From Simmondsia chinensis (taxonomy: Eukaryota; Streptophyta; Magnoliopsida; Caryophyllales; Simmondsiaceae), in contig JAGTTD010000001.1 of NCBI GenBank assembly GCA_018398585.1, forward strand, positions 27,845,438 to 27,909,437: DNA of 64,000 nt, written 5' to 3'. A program made the translations under genes and the position numbers. A model generated the notes under the pieces. It was not told the origin of the DNA. It searched no databases and saw nothing but the letters and a program-made list of their open reading frames with translations. This document shows positions 12,231 through 23,524 of this stretch, piece after piece; position 1 is the stretch's first letter; every line of letters starts with the position of its first letter.

Positions 12231-12235
12231 CAAAT

Positions 12236-15200
12236 AAACCAAATCAACTCAATATAGTGATTTTCAACCTACCATTAGAGATCACAAACGATTTAGCCGA
12301 AAATAATATACAATCATCACAATATAGTGATTTTCTACCTAATATTACAAACTGGCCACAATTTAGGGGAAAAAACATGCACAATAATTAGAATATATGA
12401 TTTTTTTGTTGAAATGAGATGACAATCACGAATTTGGGAAAAAACAAACACAGTCAACCCAATACAATGTCTTTAAACTGAAATATAGTGATTTTCAACC
12501 TGACATTAGAGACTAGTCATGATTTAGAGACAAAAAACATACATAAGGAACATTTTCAAGATGAAATTAGAGACTAATTACAATTTTTGGTAAAAAGGCT
12601 TACACAATCAACACATTATAGTGGTTTACAACCTTACATTAGAAAATAGACACGACTTTGTGCTAAAAGCATATACAATCATCACAATATGAAGATTTTC
12701 AGCATGAGATTAGTCACAATTAAGGGTAAAAAATGTACACAATCCGCACAACACTTATTTTAAGCTGAAATGAAATGGCAAGCATGATTTAGGTCAACAA
12801 ACACACACAATGAACACAATACAATGATTTTCAACCTGACATTTGGTACTAGTCATGATTTTTTGCAAAAAACATACACAATCATCACAATACAATGATT
12901 TCATGACCAAATGACTCAACACCTTCACAATCAACCTAATAGAGGATTTTCAAAGAGATATTAGGGACTTGTCACGATTTACTAGGGGAGAAAAAAAAAA
13001 ACCCCTACACAATCGACACAATACAGTGATTTTATTCTGAAATGAGACAATAAACACGATTTTGGACAACAAACATACACAATCAACAAAATATAGTCAT
13101 TTTGAACGGATATTAGTGACTAGTCATGATTTAAGGCAAAAAACATAACAATCAACACAAATAAGATAACAACCACGATTTAGGACAACAATCATACACA
13201 ATCAAGCCAACATAGTGATTTTCAGCCTGACATCAAAAACTAGTCATGACTTATGGAAAAAATATACACAACAAACACAATACAGTGATTTTGAACTAGA
13301 CATTAGGGACTAGTCATGATTAAGTGCAAAAATAATACACGATCTCAATACAATAATTTTAAGCTGAAATATCATGATTTAGGGGAACAAACTTACACAA
13401 TAAACCCAATAAATTGATTTTAAGCTGAACAGAGACAACAAACACGATTTAGGGCGACATACACAATCAACACAATATGGTGATTATCAACCTTACATTA
13501 GAGACGGGTCACGACATAGGGCAAACAACATATATAGTAGACACAATACAATGACTTTAAGCTGAAATGAGACAACAATTAAGATACAGCAAACAAACGT
13601 TGACAATCAACACAATATAGAGATTTTCTACCCAGCATAAGAGACTAGTCACGATTTAGGGAAAAAAGTAAGCACAATCAACACGATTTAAGTTGAAATG
13701 AGATAAGAATCACGATTTAGGGGACCTAACAAACACCATTAATACAAAATAGTCATTTCAACCTGACATTACAAGACTGGTCATGCTTTTGGGCAAGAAA
13801 CACACACAATCAACAATGTATGATGACTTTAAGCTAAAATGAGACAAGAATCACGATTTAGGGAATGAAAGATACATACATCAACACAATACAGTGATTT
13901 TCAACCTCACACTAGAGACTAGTTGCAATTTATAGGAAAAAAAATACACAATGAATATTTTCATGCAGAAATTAGAGACTAATCTATATTAGGGTAAAAA
14001 AAGCACAATCAAGGCAATATAGTGATTTTCAACATGACATTATGGACTGGTCACGATTTAGCGACAAAAAACAAACCCAATCAAAATATTACAATGATTT
14101 TAAGCAGAAATGAGACAAGAATCAAGAATCGGGTCAACAAATGTAAACAACTACAACACAGCGTTTTCAACCCAACATCAGGGACTAGTCAATATTTAGG
14201 ACAATGATTTTAAAGCTGAAACGAGACAACAATCTCGATTCAGGGCAACGATCGTACACAATCAACTTAGTGATTTTCAACTTGACAATAGTGACTAATT
14301 GAGATTTTGGGGAAACAAAAATCAACACAATGTAATGATTTTCAACTAGATATTAGAGATTAGTCATGATTTAGTGCAAAAAACCCCCCTTAATCAACGC
14401 AATAAATATTAATGATTTTAAGCTGTAACAAAAACAGCCTCTCTTCAGGTTAATACCCTGAAGGGGAAAGGCTGGGTACATCAGCGCCCCCCAGACCAGG
14501 CGTAGGCGGGAGCCCTCGAGGCACTGGGTATGTTCCTTTTTTTTTTTTTAAGCTGCAACAAGATAACAACCACGTGTTAGTCGACAGCATACACAATCAA
14601 CATAATATTGTGATATTCAACCTGACATTAGTGACTTATCATTATTTAAGGCAAAAACCTACACAATCAACACAATACGATGATTTTAAGCTGAAACGAC
14701 ACAACAACCATAATTTAGGGCAACAGTATACGCAACCAACACAATATTAGTCGCGACTTAGGCAAAAGACTTACACAATCAGCGCAATACAATGACACTA
14801 AGGGTGAATGGGACAACAATCACGATTTAGGGCAACAATAATACTGGGATTTCGAACCCAACATTAGGGTCTAGTCACAATTTACGGAAAAACATACACA
14901 ATCAACATAATACAATGACTTCATGAGGAAATGAGACTATCATCACATTTAGGGCAACAAACAAACACAATCAACACTACAATAATTTTAATCTGAAATG
15001 AGGCAACAATGACGATTTTGGGCAACATATATAGACACAATTGACACAGTACAATGATTTTAAGCTAAAATGAGACAATCATCACGATTTGGGGCAAAAA
15101 AATTCGACATAATAGATTTTCAACCTGATACCAGAGACTTGTCATGATTTGGGGCCAAAACCATATCACAATCACCACAGCACAATGTAACGTTCACCAT

Positions 15201-17745
15201 TAATCACAATATAACGATTTTCAACCTTACATTAGAGACTAGTGACGATTTATGGCAAAAAAACACCATCAACCAACACAGTACAATGATTTCAAGCTGC
15301 AATCAGAAAACAATCAGCATTTCAAATTGATATTAGTGACTAGTCATGATTTAGGTCAAGAAACATAACACAATCAACATACACAATTAACACAATACAA
15401 TAACTTTAAGCTGACAAGAAACTACAATCATTATTTAGGGCAACATCCAAAAAAAACCAACAGAATATTGTGATTTTCAACTTGAGTTTAGTTACAATTC
15501 TGGGCAAAAAAACATGCACAATCAACACAATGCAATGATTTTAAGAAAGAATGAGACAACAATCACAATTTAGGTAAAAAACCACACACAATAAACCCAA
15601 TATTGGGTGACCTACAGAAAGATATTAAAGAGTAGTCATGCATTTAGGGCAAAAATACAATGATTTTAAGCTGAAATGATACAACAATCACAAGTAAGGT
15701 CAACAATCACAATACACAATCGACACAATATAGCGATTTTCAACTTGACTAGACCACTGACAATTTAGGGCAAAAATCATAAACAATCAACACAAGATTT
15801 TAAACTAAAATGAGACAACAATCAAATTTAGGCTAAACAGAAAGATCATAACATAATAGACACAATAAACCTAATATTAGAAACTAGCCTTGATTTAAAG
15901 GAAAGATCATAACACAATAGACATAGTACATTAAAGCTGGAATGAGACAACAATCATGATTTTCGGTAACAAACATACACAATCAACTATAGTGACTTTC
16001 AACCTGACATTAGATTTAGTCATGATGAAGGGTTAACATACACAATCAACAATATACAATGATTTTAAGATAGAGTGAAACAACAATCATGATTTACAGC
16101 AACAAACAAACAATTAACAACAGTTGTTTTCAACCTGACATTAGAGGCTAGTCATAATTTAGGGCGAAAAACATTTTCAGACAATTCTCGATTTAGGGAA
16201 AAAAAAAACATACACAAGGAACATTTCAAGCTGAAATGAGATGATTTAGGGAAAAAGAAATAATCAACACAACGTAGGTGTTCTCCAACTCGACATTAGG
16301 GACAAGTCCTGATTCAGGGCACGATCAACATTATAAAATGATTTTAAGCTGAAATGAGAAGACAATCACAATTTAGGGAAATAAACATACACAATCAACA
16401 CGATAATAGTGATTTCCAACCTGATTGACAAGTCAGAATTTAGGGTGAAAAACATAACACAATCAACATACTATAATGATTCAAGCTGAAATGAGACAAC
16501 AATCACGTCTCTGGGAAACAAACACACACGATCAACACAATATAGCACGATTTAGTGTAAGACATACACAATGAAAACAATTGTACGATTAAGTTGGAAT
16601 AAGTCAACAATCAAGATTTTGGGCAACAAAAAAACACAATATAGTGATTTTTAGCCTAACATTAGACAGTAGTCAAGATGTTGAGCAAAAAACATACACA
16701 ATCAACAAAATTAAAAAATTGTGGGCCAAAATGACACAACAATCACGATTAAGGGCAAAAAAATACACAATCAACACAACATAGTGATTTTTAACTTGAT
16801 ATAGTAGTCACGGTTTGGAGTAAGAACATAACACAATCAACGTGGCACAATGATTTTAAGCCGAAATAAGAAATCATAATTTAGGGAAAAGAAGATTCAC
16901 AATCAACACAACATAACGATTTTCTCCCTGCCTGCTACAAACAAATAAGCACAATCAACAAAATATTGTGATTTTCATTCAACATCACTCACGATTTGAG
17001 GCAAAAACATTGCACAATCCGCGCAATACAGTGACTTTAAGCCAAAATGGTTCAACAATCACGACAACAAACAAACACAATCAACACAGTATCGTGATTT
17101 TCAACTTGACATTAAATATTTAGGGCCAAAAACATAAACAATCAACACAATAGTAATTTTCAAACTGATACTTGAGACTAGACATGAATTTGGACCAAAA
17201 ACACAATAGACATTGTAAGATGATTTAATCCGAAATGAGACGACAATCAAGATTTATACAAAGAACATAAACAATAAACACAATAGGGTAATTTTCAACG
17301 TGATATTAGAGACTAGTCATGATTTAGGGCAAAAAATATAACACAATTGTCACAGTACGATGATTTAAGCTGAAATAAGACAACAATCACAATTTGGGAA
17401 ACAAACATACCTGACATTAGATTTAATCACGTTTTAGGGTAAAGAAACATACACAATCAACACAATACTATGATTTTTATTTGAAATGAGACAACATTCA
17501 CGATTTAGGACTATAAATAAACTCAATCAAAACAACATATGATTTTGTGCCAAATATTAGAGGAGAGTCTTGACTTCGGGCAAAAAATATACGCAATTTG
17601 ACAACAATTTGACTTAGGGCCAAATATTAAGATAAAATGAGACAACAATCACAATATAGGGTGACAAACATATGCAATTAACACACTATAGTCATTTTCA
17701 ACCTAAGTGACTAGTCACGATTTAAGGGCAAAAAACATATACAAT
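12236..17745 (+). repeat. A/B satellite array, left arm, second segment
   Basis: The array resumes directly after the copia target duplication with the same A/B monomers in + orientation, interrupted only by the RTE tail at 14,431-14,545. Shorter C-type monomers appear at about 12,541-12,595, 13,943-13,999 and 16,208-16,250. No genes are seen. The segment ends at the polarity switch at 17,745/17,746. Confidence 0.9.
14416..14560 (+). mobile_element. Short 3' fragment of the RTE LINE family, + orientation
   Basis: About 115 bp (14,431-14,545) flanked by ttttaagctgtaaca (14,416-14,430) and ttttaagctgcaaca (14,546-14,560), a 15-bp target duplication with one mismatch. The body is the reverse complement of the 3' untranslated end of the 56.9-61.2 kb LINE. 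The shared words are acagcctctcttcaggtt, ccctgaagg and cctcgaggcactggg. This copy ends in a run of about 12 T in place of the TTG tail. It is a severely 5'-truncated insertion, as expected for target-primed reverse transcription. Confidence 0.85.
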
Positions 17746-17754
17746 CGTGACTAG
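17711..17754. repeat. Satellite polarity switch with foldback
   Basis: ctagtcacgat at 17,711-17,721 is the exact inverse of atcgtgactag at 17,744-17,754, giving an 11-bp stem with a 22-nt loop. To the left every monomer reads TTTAGGG on the + strand. To the right every monomer reads CCCTAAA on the + strand. The junction is at 17,745/17,746, inside an A monomer whose GACTAGTC is itself palindromic. Confidence 0.88.
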
Positions 17755-20700
17755 TCTCAAATATATGGTAGAAGATCACTATATTGTGTTGATTCTGTAT
17801 GTTTTTTTGCCCTAAATCATGATTGTTGTCTCATTGCAGCTTAAAATCGTTATATTGTGTTGATTGTGTATGTTTGTTGCTCTGAATTGTGATTATTGTC
17901 TCATTTCTCACTATTGTGTTGATTGTGTTTGTTTTTTGCCCTTAATCATGATTGTTGTATCATTTCAACTTAAAATCATTGTATTGAAAGATTGTGTATG
18001 TTTTTTACCCTTAATTGTGACGAGTCTCTAATGTGAGGTTAATCACCACATTATGTCGATGGTGTATGTTCAATGCCCTAAATCCTGATTGGTTCCTCCT
18101 TTCAACTAAAAATATTTCTAGTGTGTTGATTGTGTATGTTTGTCGCCCTAAATCATGATTGTTGTGTCCTTTCTGCATAAAATCATTGCATTGTGTCGAT
18201 TTTGCTTTTTTTTTTTTGGCCACAAGTAATTGCTAGTCTCCAATGTGACATTGAAAATGACTATATTGTGTTGATTTTGTATGTTTGTTTCCCTATATCG
18301 TGATTGTTGTCTCATTTTAGCTTAAAGCCATTGTATTGTTTTGATTGTGTATGTATTTTGCCCCAAATCATGGCTAGTCACTAATTTCAGGATGAAAATC
18401 ACTATATTGTGTTGATTGTTATCACATTTCCCCTAAATCGTGATTGTTATCACATTTCAGCTAAAAATCATAGTATTGTGTTGATTGAGTTTAATTTTTT
18501 TTCCCTAAATCATGATTTTTCTCTAATATCTTGTTGAAAATCACTGTATTGTGTTGATTGTGAATGTTTTTTGCCCTAAATCGTGACTACGCTCTTATAT
18601 CTTTTTGAAAGTCACCATATTGGGTCTATTGTGTGTAAAAAGCCCTAAACTGTGATTGTTGTCTCATTTTATATTAAAATCACTGTATTGTGTGTTTTCT
18701 CAGCTAAATAGTGACTGGTCTCAAATGTCAGATTGAAAATCCCTATATTGTGTGGATTTTTTGTGTTTGATTCCCTAGATCGTGATTGCTGATCATTGCA
18801 GCTGAAATCATTTTTCTGTACCGATGTGTCATTTTTTTTGCCCTAAATCGTGACTACTCTCTGATATTTTGTTGATTGTGTGTTTCCTGCCCTAAATCAA
18901 GATTGTTGTCTCATTTCTGCATAAAATCATTGTATTGTATTGATTGTGTATGTTTTTTGCCCTAAATTGTGAAAGTTGTCTCATTTAAACTTAAAATAAA
19001 CGTATTCTGTGGATTGTATGTATGTGTTATATTGTTGTTGTCCCATTTTGGCTTAAAATCACATTATTTTCTTGATTGTGTATGTTTGTTGCCTTAAATC
19101 TTGAATTTTGTCTCATTTTGGCTTAAAATCATATTATTTTGCTGATTGTGTGTTTTTTTGCCTGATATAATGACTAGTCACTAATGCATGGTTCAAAATA
19201 AATTGATACAATCAATTAGATTGTATCTAGATTTGATGAAGAATTGATGAGGATAAAGAGATTAGAAAGAGAATTAGAGAAGAGAGAGAGAAGAGAATTA
19301 GGGTTAGGGTTTAGAGGAAGAGAGAGATAGAGAGAGAAGATATTTTGTTATTGAATGTGTAATTTGATATTTGTTACAAGTATTTATACTAATTCACACA
19401 ACTAACTCAACTAACTCAACTAACTCTCCTAATTACACTTTTATTTAACACTAATACATGTATCATAAATATATGGTGTTGATTGTGTATGTTTGTTGCC
19501 CTAAATCGAGATTTTTGTCTCACTCAGCTTAAAATCGCTGTGTTGTGTTGATTATGCATATTTTTTTGCCCTAAATCGTGGCTGGTCTCTAATATCTTGT
19601 TGAAAATCATAATATTGCATTGATTGTGTACATTTTTTGTCCTAATTCTTGATTGTTTTCTCTTTTATATTAAAAATCAATGTATTATGTTGATTTGTTT
19701 TTTCACATAAATTGTGACTAGCTGCTAATTTCAGGTTGCAATAACCACATTAGGTTGATTGTGTATTTTTCCCCCTAAATCATGATTGGTTCCTCATTTC
19801 TGCTTAAAATCATTGTTCCGTGTTGATTGTGTATGTTTGTTGCCCTAAATCATGAATGTCCTTATTTTAACTTAAACTCATTGTACTATGTTCATTGTGA
19901 ATTTTCATTGCCCTAAATTTTGAATGATGTCTCATTTCAGCTTAAAATAGAGTATATTGCATTGATTGTGTTTGTTTTTTGGCCAAATATCGTGATTGTT
20001 GACACATTTTGGATTAAAATCATTGTAATGTTTTTACTGTGTATTTGTCACTCCAAAATTGTGACTATATTCTGAATATTTTTTATCCATAAATCGTGAT
20101 CAGTCTCAATTTTCAGCTTGAAAATGTTCATTGTGAATGTTGTTTTCTGGAAATCTTGACTAGCCCCTAATGTCAGGTTGAAAATCACTATATTTTGTTG
20201 ATTGTATATGATTCCCTAAACCGTGATTGTTCACTCCTTTCAGCTTATTATTGTATTTATTGCGTATATTTTTTTTTACCCTCAATTGAGACTAGTCCCT
20301 ATTGTTGGCTTGAAAATCACCATGTGGATTGTGTTGGTTTGTTGCCCTAAAGTGGATTGTTGTCTCTTTTCAAATTAAAATCATTATATTATGTTGATTG
20401 CATATATTGTTAACCTTAATCGTGATTGGACTCTTATGTTAGGTGGAAAATCAATGTATTATGTCGATTGTGTTTCTTTGTTTCCCTAAATCATGGTTGA
20501 TGTATCATCTCTTCTTAAATTAATGTATTGTGTTCGATGTATTAGGTTTTTTTTGCCCAAGTCATCACTAGTCTCTAATGTGTGGTTTAAATTCCCTCTA
20601 TTGTATTGATTGTGTTTGTTTTTTACCCTAAAATCTTTGATCATTAGCTCATTTCAGCTTAAAATCATTGTATTGAGTGGATTGTGTATGTTTTTTGTCC

Positions 20701-20781
20701 TAAATTGTGGTTAATCTCTAATGTTAGGTTGAAAATCACTAGAATTTGTTGATTGTGAATTTCACTAAATCATGAATGTTT
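17746..20781 (-). repeat. A/B satellite array, right arm, first segment
   Basis: The same A/B monomers as the left arm but in reverse orientation (tgattgtgtatgtttgttgc, ccctaaatcgtgattgttg, tcatttcagcttaaaatc). The only interruption is the solo LTR at 19,204-19,465. No genes are seen. Confidence 0.9.
19199..19470 (-). mobile_element. Solo LTR with TAAAT target duplication
   Basis: 262 bp (19,204-19,465) bounded by TAAAT at 19,199-19,203 and 19,466-19,470. The ends are mirror words, TGATACA and TGTATCA. On the minus strand it has a TATA box (tataaatac, complement of about 19,381-19,390) and a CT-rich leader containing a telobox-like block (complement of about 19,298-19,313). No internal region is present, so it most likely remained after LTR-LTR recombination. 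Satellite continues in phase on both sides. Confidence 0.88.
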
Positions 20782-21295
20782 TTGTAATGGAATCGGGACA
20801 AACCTAATGCTATGATACCAATTTGTAATAGAAGTAATATCTTCCTAATGCGGAACTTAACATCCCAGAACTAGATTCGATTCAATACTACAACAACTAA
20901 GAGAAGTAAACAAAAGGTAACAGAGAAAAAAGAAAAACAAAGATTTACGTGGAAACCCTCTTCAATCGCGAGGGAGAAAACCATGGGCGGAGATGGAGAT
21001 TTTTTATTGAGTATGAATAATAGAAGAATTACAACGACAGTTCCTCTGAACGAGATCTATGGAGAATTACTAAATCACACTTTCTAAACTCTCAACGACG
21101 GCGGCTCTCTTTTAATTGGATTTGATTGGATACCTAAAACAGAAGCCCTAAAGGTCTATTTATAACAAACGGCTTGGGCACGTGCTGCGCAGCCAACAAT
21201 CGATCAGGACCCTTTCTGAAGGCGTTCTTGACTTTTTCTCCAGTGTTGCTCTCTGATCGATCAGTTGTACCACCCGAGCCCGAGCGATGCTTGAA
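20782..21295 (-). repeat. 3' LTR of the 20.8-23.5 kb copia derivative
   Basis: It matches 23,026-23,460 over most of its length (gaagtaatatcttcctaatg, agatttacgtggaaaccctc and others). The minus-strand TATA box is the complement of tatttata at 21,157-21,164. GATCGATCAG-type words lie upstream of it. A primer-site-like tgatacca sits at 20,813-20,820, inside the outer end, where none would be expected. Confidence 0.8.
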
Positions 21296-21400
21296 CTTCC
21301 TGTCAGGTACCAACTAAGCGAACATATCTGTGAGGTTATCGGCAATGCCATGCTTCTTCTTCTCTGAATTGGCTCACACATCTTCTGAAACAGCCACCTG

Positions 21401-21757
21401 CTATTGAACTGTGTTACTTTGCCGAAACTGAACTCCCTTCGGCATATTCACCTGACCTAAATCACAAACAATGGATGACATCTTCTGTGGACTCAATAAT
21501 GAAGACTCATCAAACGTTACATCTCTACATGTCATGAGGTTCTTAAAGCGAACTCTTTTTTGCTTTCCATAAATGCCGCGTTCATAAGATTTCAGTCCTA
21601 TAGACTGACCACAAAATGAGTCCTTTTTACTGAGCACAGAAAGACCCTTATCACCTAAATGATCCAATCTCAAGCGCCTTAACTTTGTGATACCTAGTTC
21701 TGTCAACATTGATGATGAAGATATCTTAACTGATCGTTGTGGAACCGACAAGTTCAT
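21401..21757 (-). pseudogene. copia pre-integrase fused to integrase C-terminal end by deletion
   Basis: A 118-codon frame. The first half reads RLRLDHLGDKGLSVLSKK and GKQKRVRFK, the pre-integrase zone. It then passes without a break into TCRDVTFDESSLLSPQKM, which in the complete relative (SRDVLFDESSLLYPP at about 9,880-9,910) lies at the end of integrase, more than 600 bp later. The integrase catalytic core has therefore been removed by a deletion that kept the frame, with the join at about 21,540. Confidence 0.82.
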
Positions 21758-22110
21758 ATAATGCTCCTACTTTTCTGCCCTTAATCACAACTAAAGCACC
21801 CATAACGACTTTTATAACTCTATCTTCAGCTGTGTACCTGAGCCCATGTGACTCAAGAGTAACTAAAGAGATGAGATTCTTCTTCAAATCAGGAATGTGC
21901 CGAACATTGCGCAAACTCCTGAGAGTGCCATTAAACATCTTAACATGAATTATTCCTATACCCAAAACTCTGCATGTATAACATTATTGCCCATCAAAAG
22001 AACTCCACCTTGAATTGACTCGTATGCAGAAAACCAATCTCGATTGGGACAAGAATGATAGGAGCAACCCGAATCCAAAATCTAACTATTTCTAAAACTC
22101 TACTGGGGTT
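21726..22110 (-). pseudogene. copia protease and following region
   Basis: Minus-strand [19 protein letters not shown] (about 22,017-22,075) is the protease active-site region, with DSG kept. A frame change follows, then IHVKMFNGTLRSLRNVRHIP and KGRKVGALYELVGSTT. It corresponds to 8,680-9,030 of the other element. Confidence 0.82.
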
Positions 22111-22149
22111 CAGACACAGACAGTATATCGTCATCATTCTCATCCTCAA

Positions 22150-22948
22150 CTATAACACTAGTTGCTGCGGATCTCTGGTCAAACTGTTATTTGCTTCTAG
22201 TTTTCTCTTAAGCTTATAACAGTCTCTCTTAATATGCCCTTTCTTATGACAGTAATTACAAGGTAGATCTTGATGTCTAGACTTAAGATTGTTTCCAGTA
22301 TGATCATATTCTTTAGGCTCTATTCTCACTCTCAAAAATAAACCACTATCTGAGTTCTGAACAGAGTCAAACAACTCCTTATCTACTCTTTCTTTACTCA
22401 GTAAGTTTCCCTTAACTTCATCATGTTTTTTTAAATGAGACAACCATAAATCATGCTTTCTGCGAAGCCTCTATAAGAGGTAGAGAGTGAACATAATAAT
22501 AACATTGTTTGATCTTCATCCTTAGGAGCATCATCAAGCTCCTTTAATTCTTGAATTAACGAATTAAATTTATTAACACATGAAACGTGAACAATCGACA
22601 CCTAACTGCAAGTTTGTTGGAGACGGACTTGAAACAAAACATCTCTTGAAATTTTTCCTACAACTCCTTAGCGGTCTTCACTTCCAGAACTTCTGTCAAA
22701 ATGTCATCGGAAAGACACATCTAAAATGCCGTAAGAGCGCTTTCGTCTAACTCCTCCCACTATGCTTCGGATAAACTCTCAAGTTTCTTCTCTTTCCCGT
22801 CTAAAGCTTTCTTCAAGCCATTCTGAGTCAAGACGCCCTTAACGCGAACTTGCCATAAACTAAAACTGCTTTCACCACCAAACTTCTCAACTTCAGATTT
22901 AACTGCAGACGTTATAGTACTGAATCGAACAACAGGGTCTGATACCAA
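22150..22948 (-). pseudogene. copia gag, broken
   Basis: It begins after the primer site with TSAVKSEVEKFGGESSF. The codon that is ATG in the 7.3 kb relative is ATA here. The frame is stopped at about 22,760 and again before 22,443. The C-terminal frame (22,443-22,150) keeps an intact zinc knuckle, CNYCHKKGHIKRDCYK, with all four CX2CX4HX4C ligands. This is the opposite of the 7.3 kb copy, where the last ligand is lost. Confidence 0.85.
22935..22947 (-). promoter_or_regulatory. Primer-binding site, initiator-Met tRNA type
   Basis: The complement of gggtctgatacca, i.e. tggtatcagaccc on the minus strand, lies directly upstream of gag. Another tgatacca occurs at 23,026-23,033, about 80 bp further out, beside the LTR homology, so the functional edge of the 5' LTR is ambiguous. 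Confidence 0.75.
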
Positions 22949-23480
22949 TTTGTGAGGAAAAATTGAACAAATTTGATATACTGTAAAACTAATTTGTTAG
23001 GAATCTGCACCAATCTGATAATTTATGATACCAATTTATAATGGAAGTAGTATCTTCCTAATGCAGCTTTTAATACCTAGAACTGGATTCGATTCAAATA
23101 CTATCACAAACAAGAGAAGTAAACAAAAGGTAAGAGAGAACAAAGAAAACACACAGATTTACGTGGAAACCCACTTCAATCGAGAGGGAGAAAATCACAG
23201 GTGGAGATGGAGATTCTTTATTGAATATGAATAATGGAAGAATTACAATGATACTTCTTCTGGTTGAGATCTATGGAAAATTACTGAATCACTCTTTCTC
23301 AATTGGATTTGATTCGATACCTAAACAGAGGCGTAGTCTATTTATCACAAACAGCTAGGGCACGCATTGCGTGGCCCCCGATCGATCGGCTCCCTTTCTT
23401 AAGGCTTTCTTGACTTTTTCTCCATCATTGCTCTCCGATTGATCGGTTGTACCACCTGATCGATCTGCTTGCTCACAGAC
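22949..23480 (-). repeat. 5' LTR of the 20.8-23.5 kb copia derivative
   Basis: Homology with the other LTR begins at about 23,024 and ends at about 23,460. TATA-like sequence on the minus strand is the complement of ctatttatc (about 23,337-23,345). GATCGATCGG words near 23,380-23,460 lie upstream of it, the same arrangement as in the 7.3 kb element. Confidence 0.75.
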
Positions 23481-23524
23481 TAATGACTGAAATACATAAA
23501 TTTTGAGGCATATTCTTGAAAGTT

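Larger units (their letters stand above)
7330..12235 (+). mobile_element. Complete but inactive Ty1/copia retrotransposon with CAAAT target duplication
   Basis: A full LTR retrotransposon of 4,896 bp (7,335-12,230) inserted into the satellite. Both edges are certain: the 5-bp duplication CAAAT occupies 7,330-7,334 and 12,231-12,235, and satellite sequence continues on both sides. LTRs are at 7,335-7,776 and 11,772-12,230, starting TG and ending CA. The primer-binding site follows the left LTR. Domain order is gag, protease, integrase, RT, RNase H, which is the copia order. The polyprotein is broken by many stops and frameshifts, so the copy cannot be autonomous. Confidence 0.95.
20782..23524 (-). 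mobile_element. Deletion derivative of the same copia family, minus strand
   Basis: Two LTR-like copies flank a short internal region with gag, protease and pre-integrase but no integrase core, RT or RNase H. Its gag start region (TSAVKSEVEKFGGESSF) and zinc knuckle resemble those of the 7.3-12.2 kb element, so the two belong to one family or close sister families. The edges are inferred from where the satellite stops and resumes. No target duplication could be fixed. Confidence 0.85.

Noticed and set aside
7335..23524. The two copia elements in opposite arms as mirror copies produced by one inverted duplication
   Set aside because: Both lie in the same direction relative to their arm, but their distances from the axis differ (about 5.5-10.4 kb against 3.0-5.8 kb), their LTRs are clearly different and surrounding monomers do not pair. 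Independent insertions fit better.
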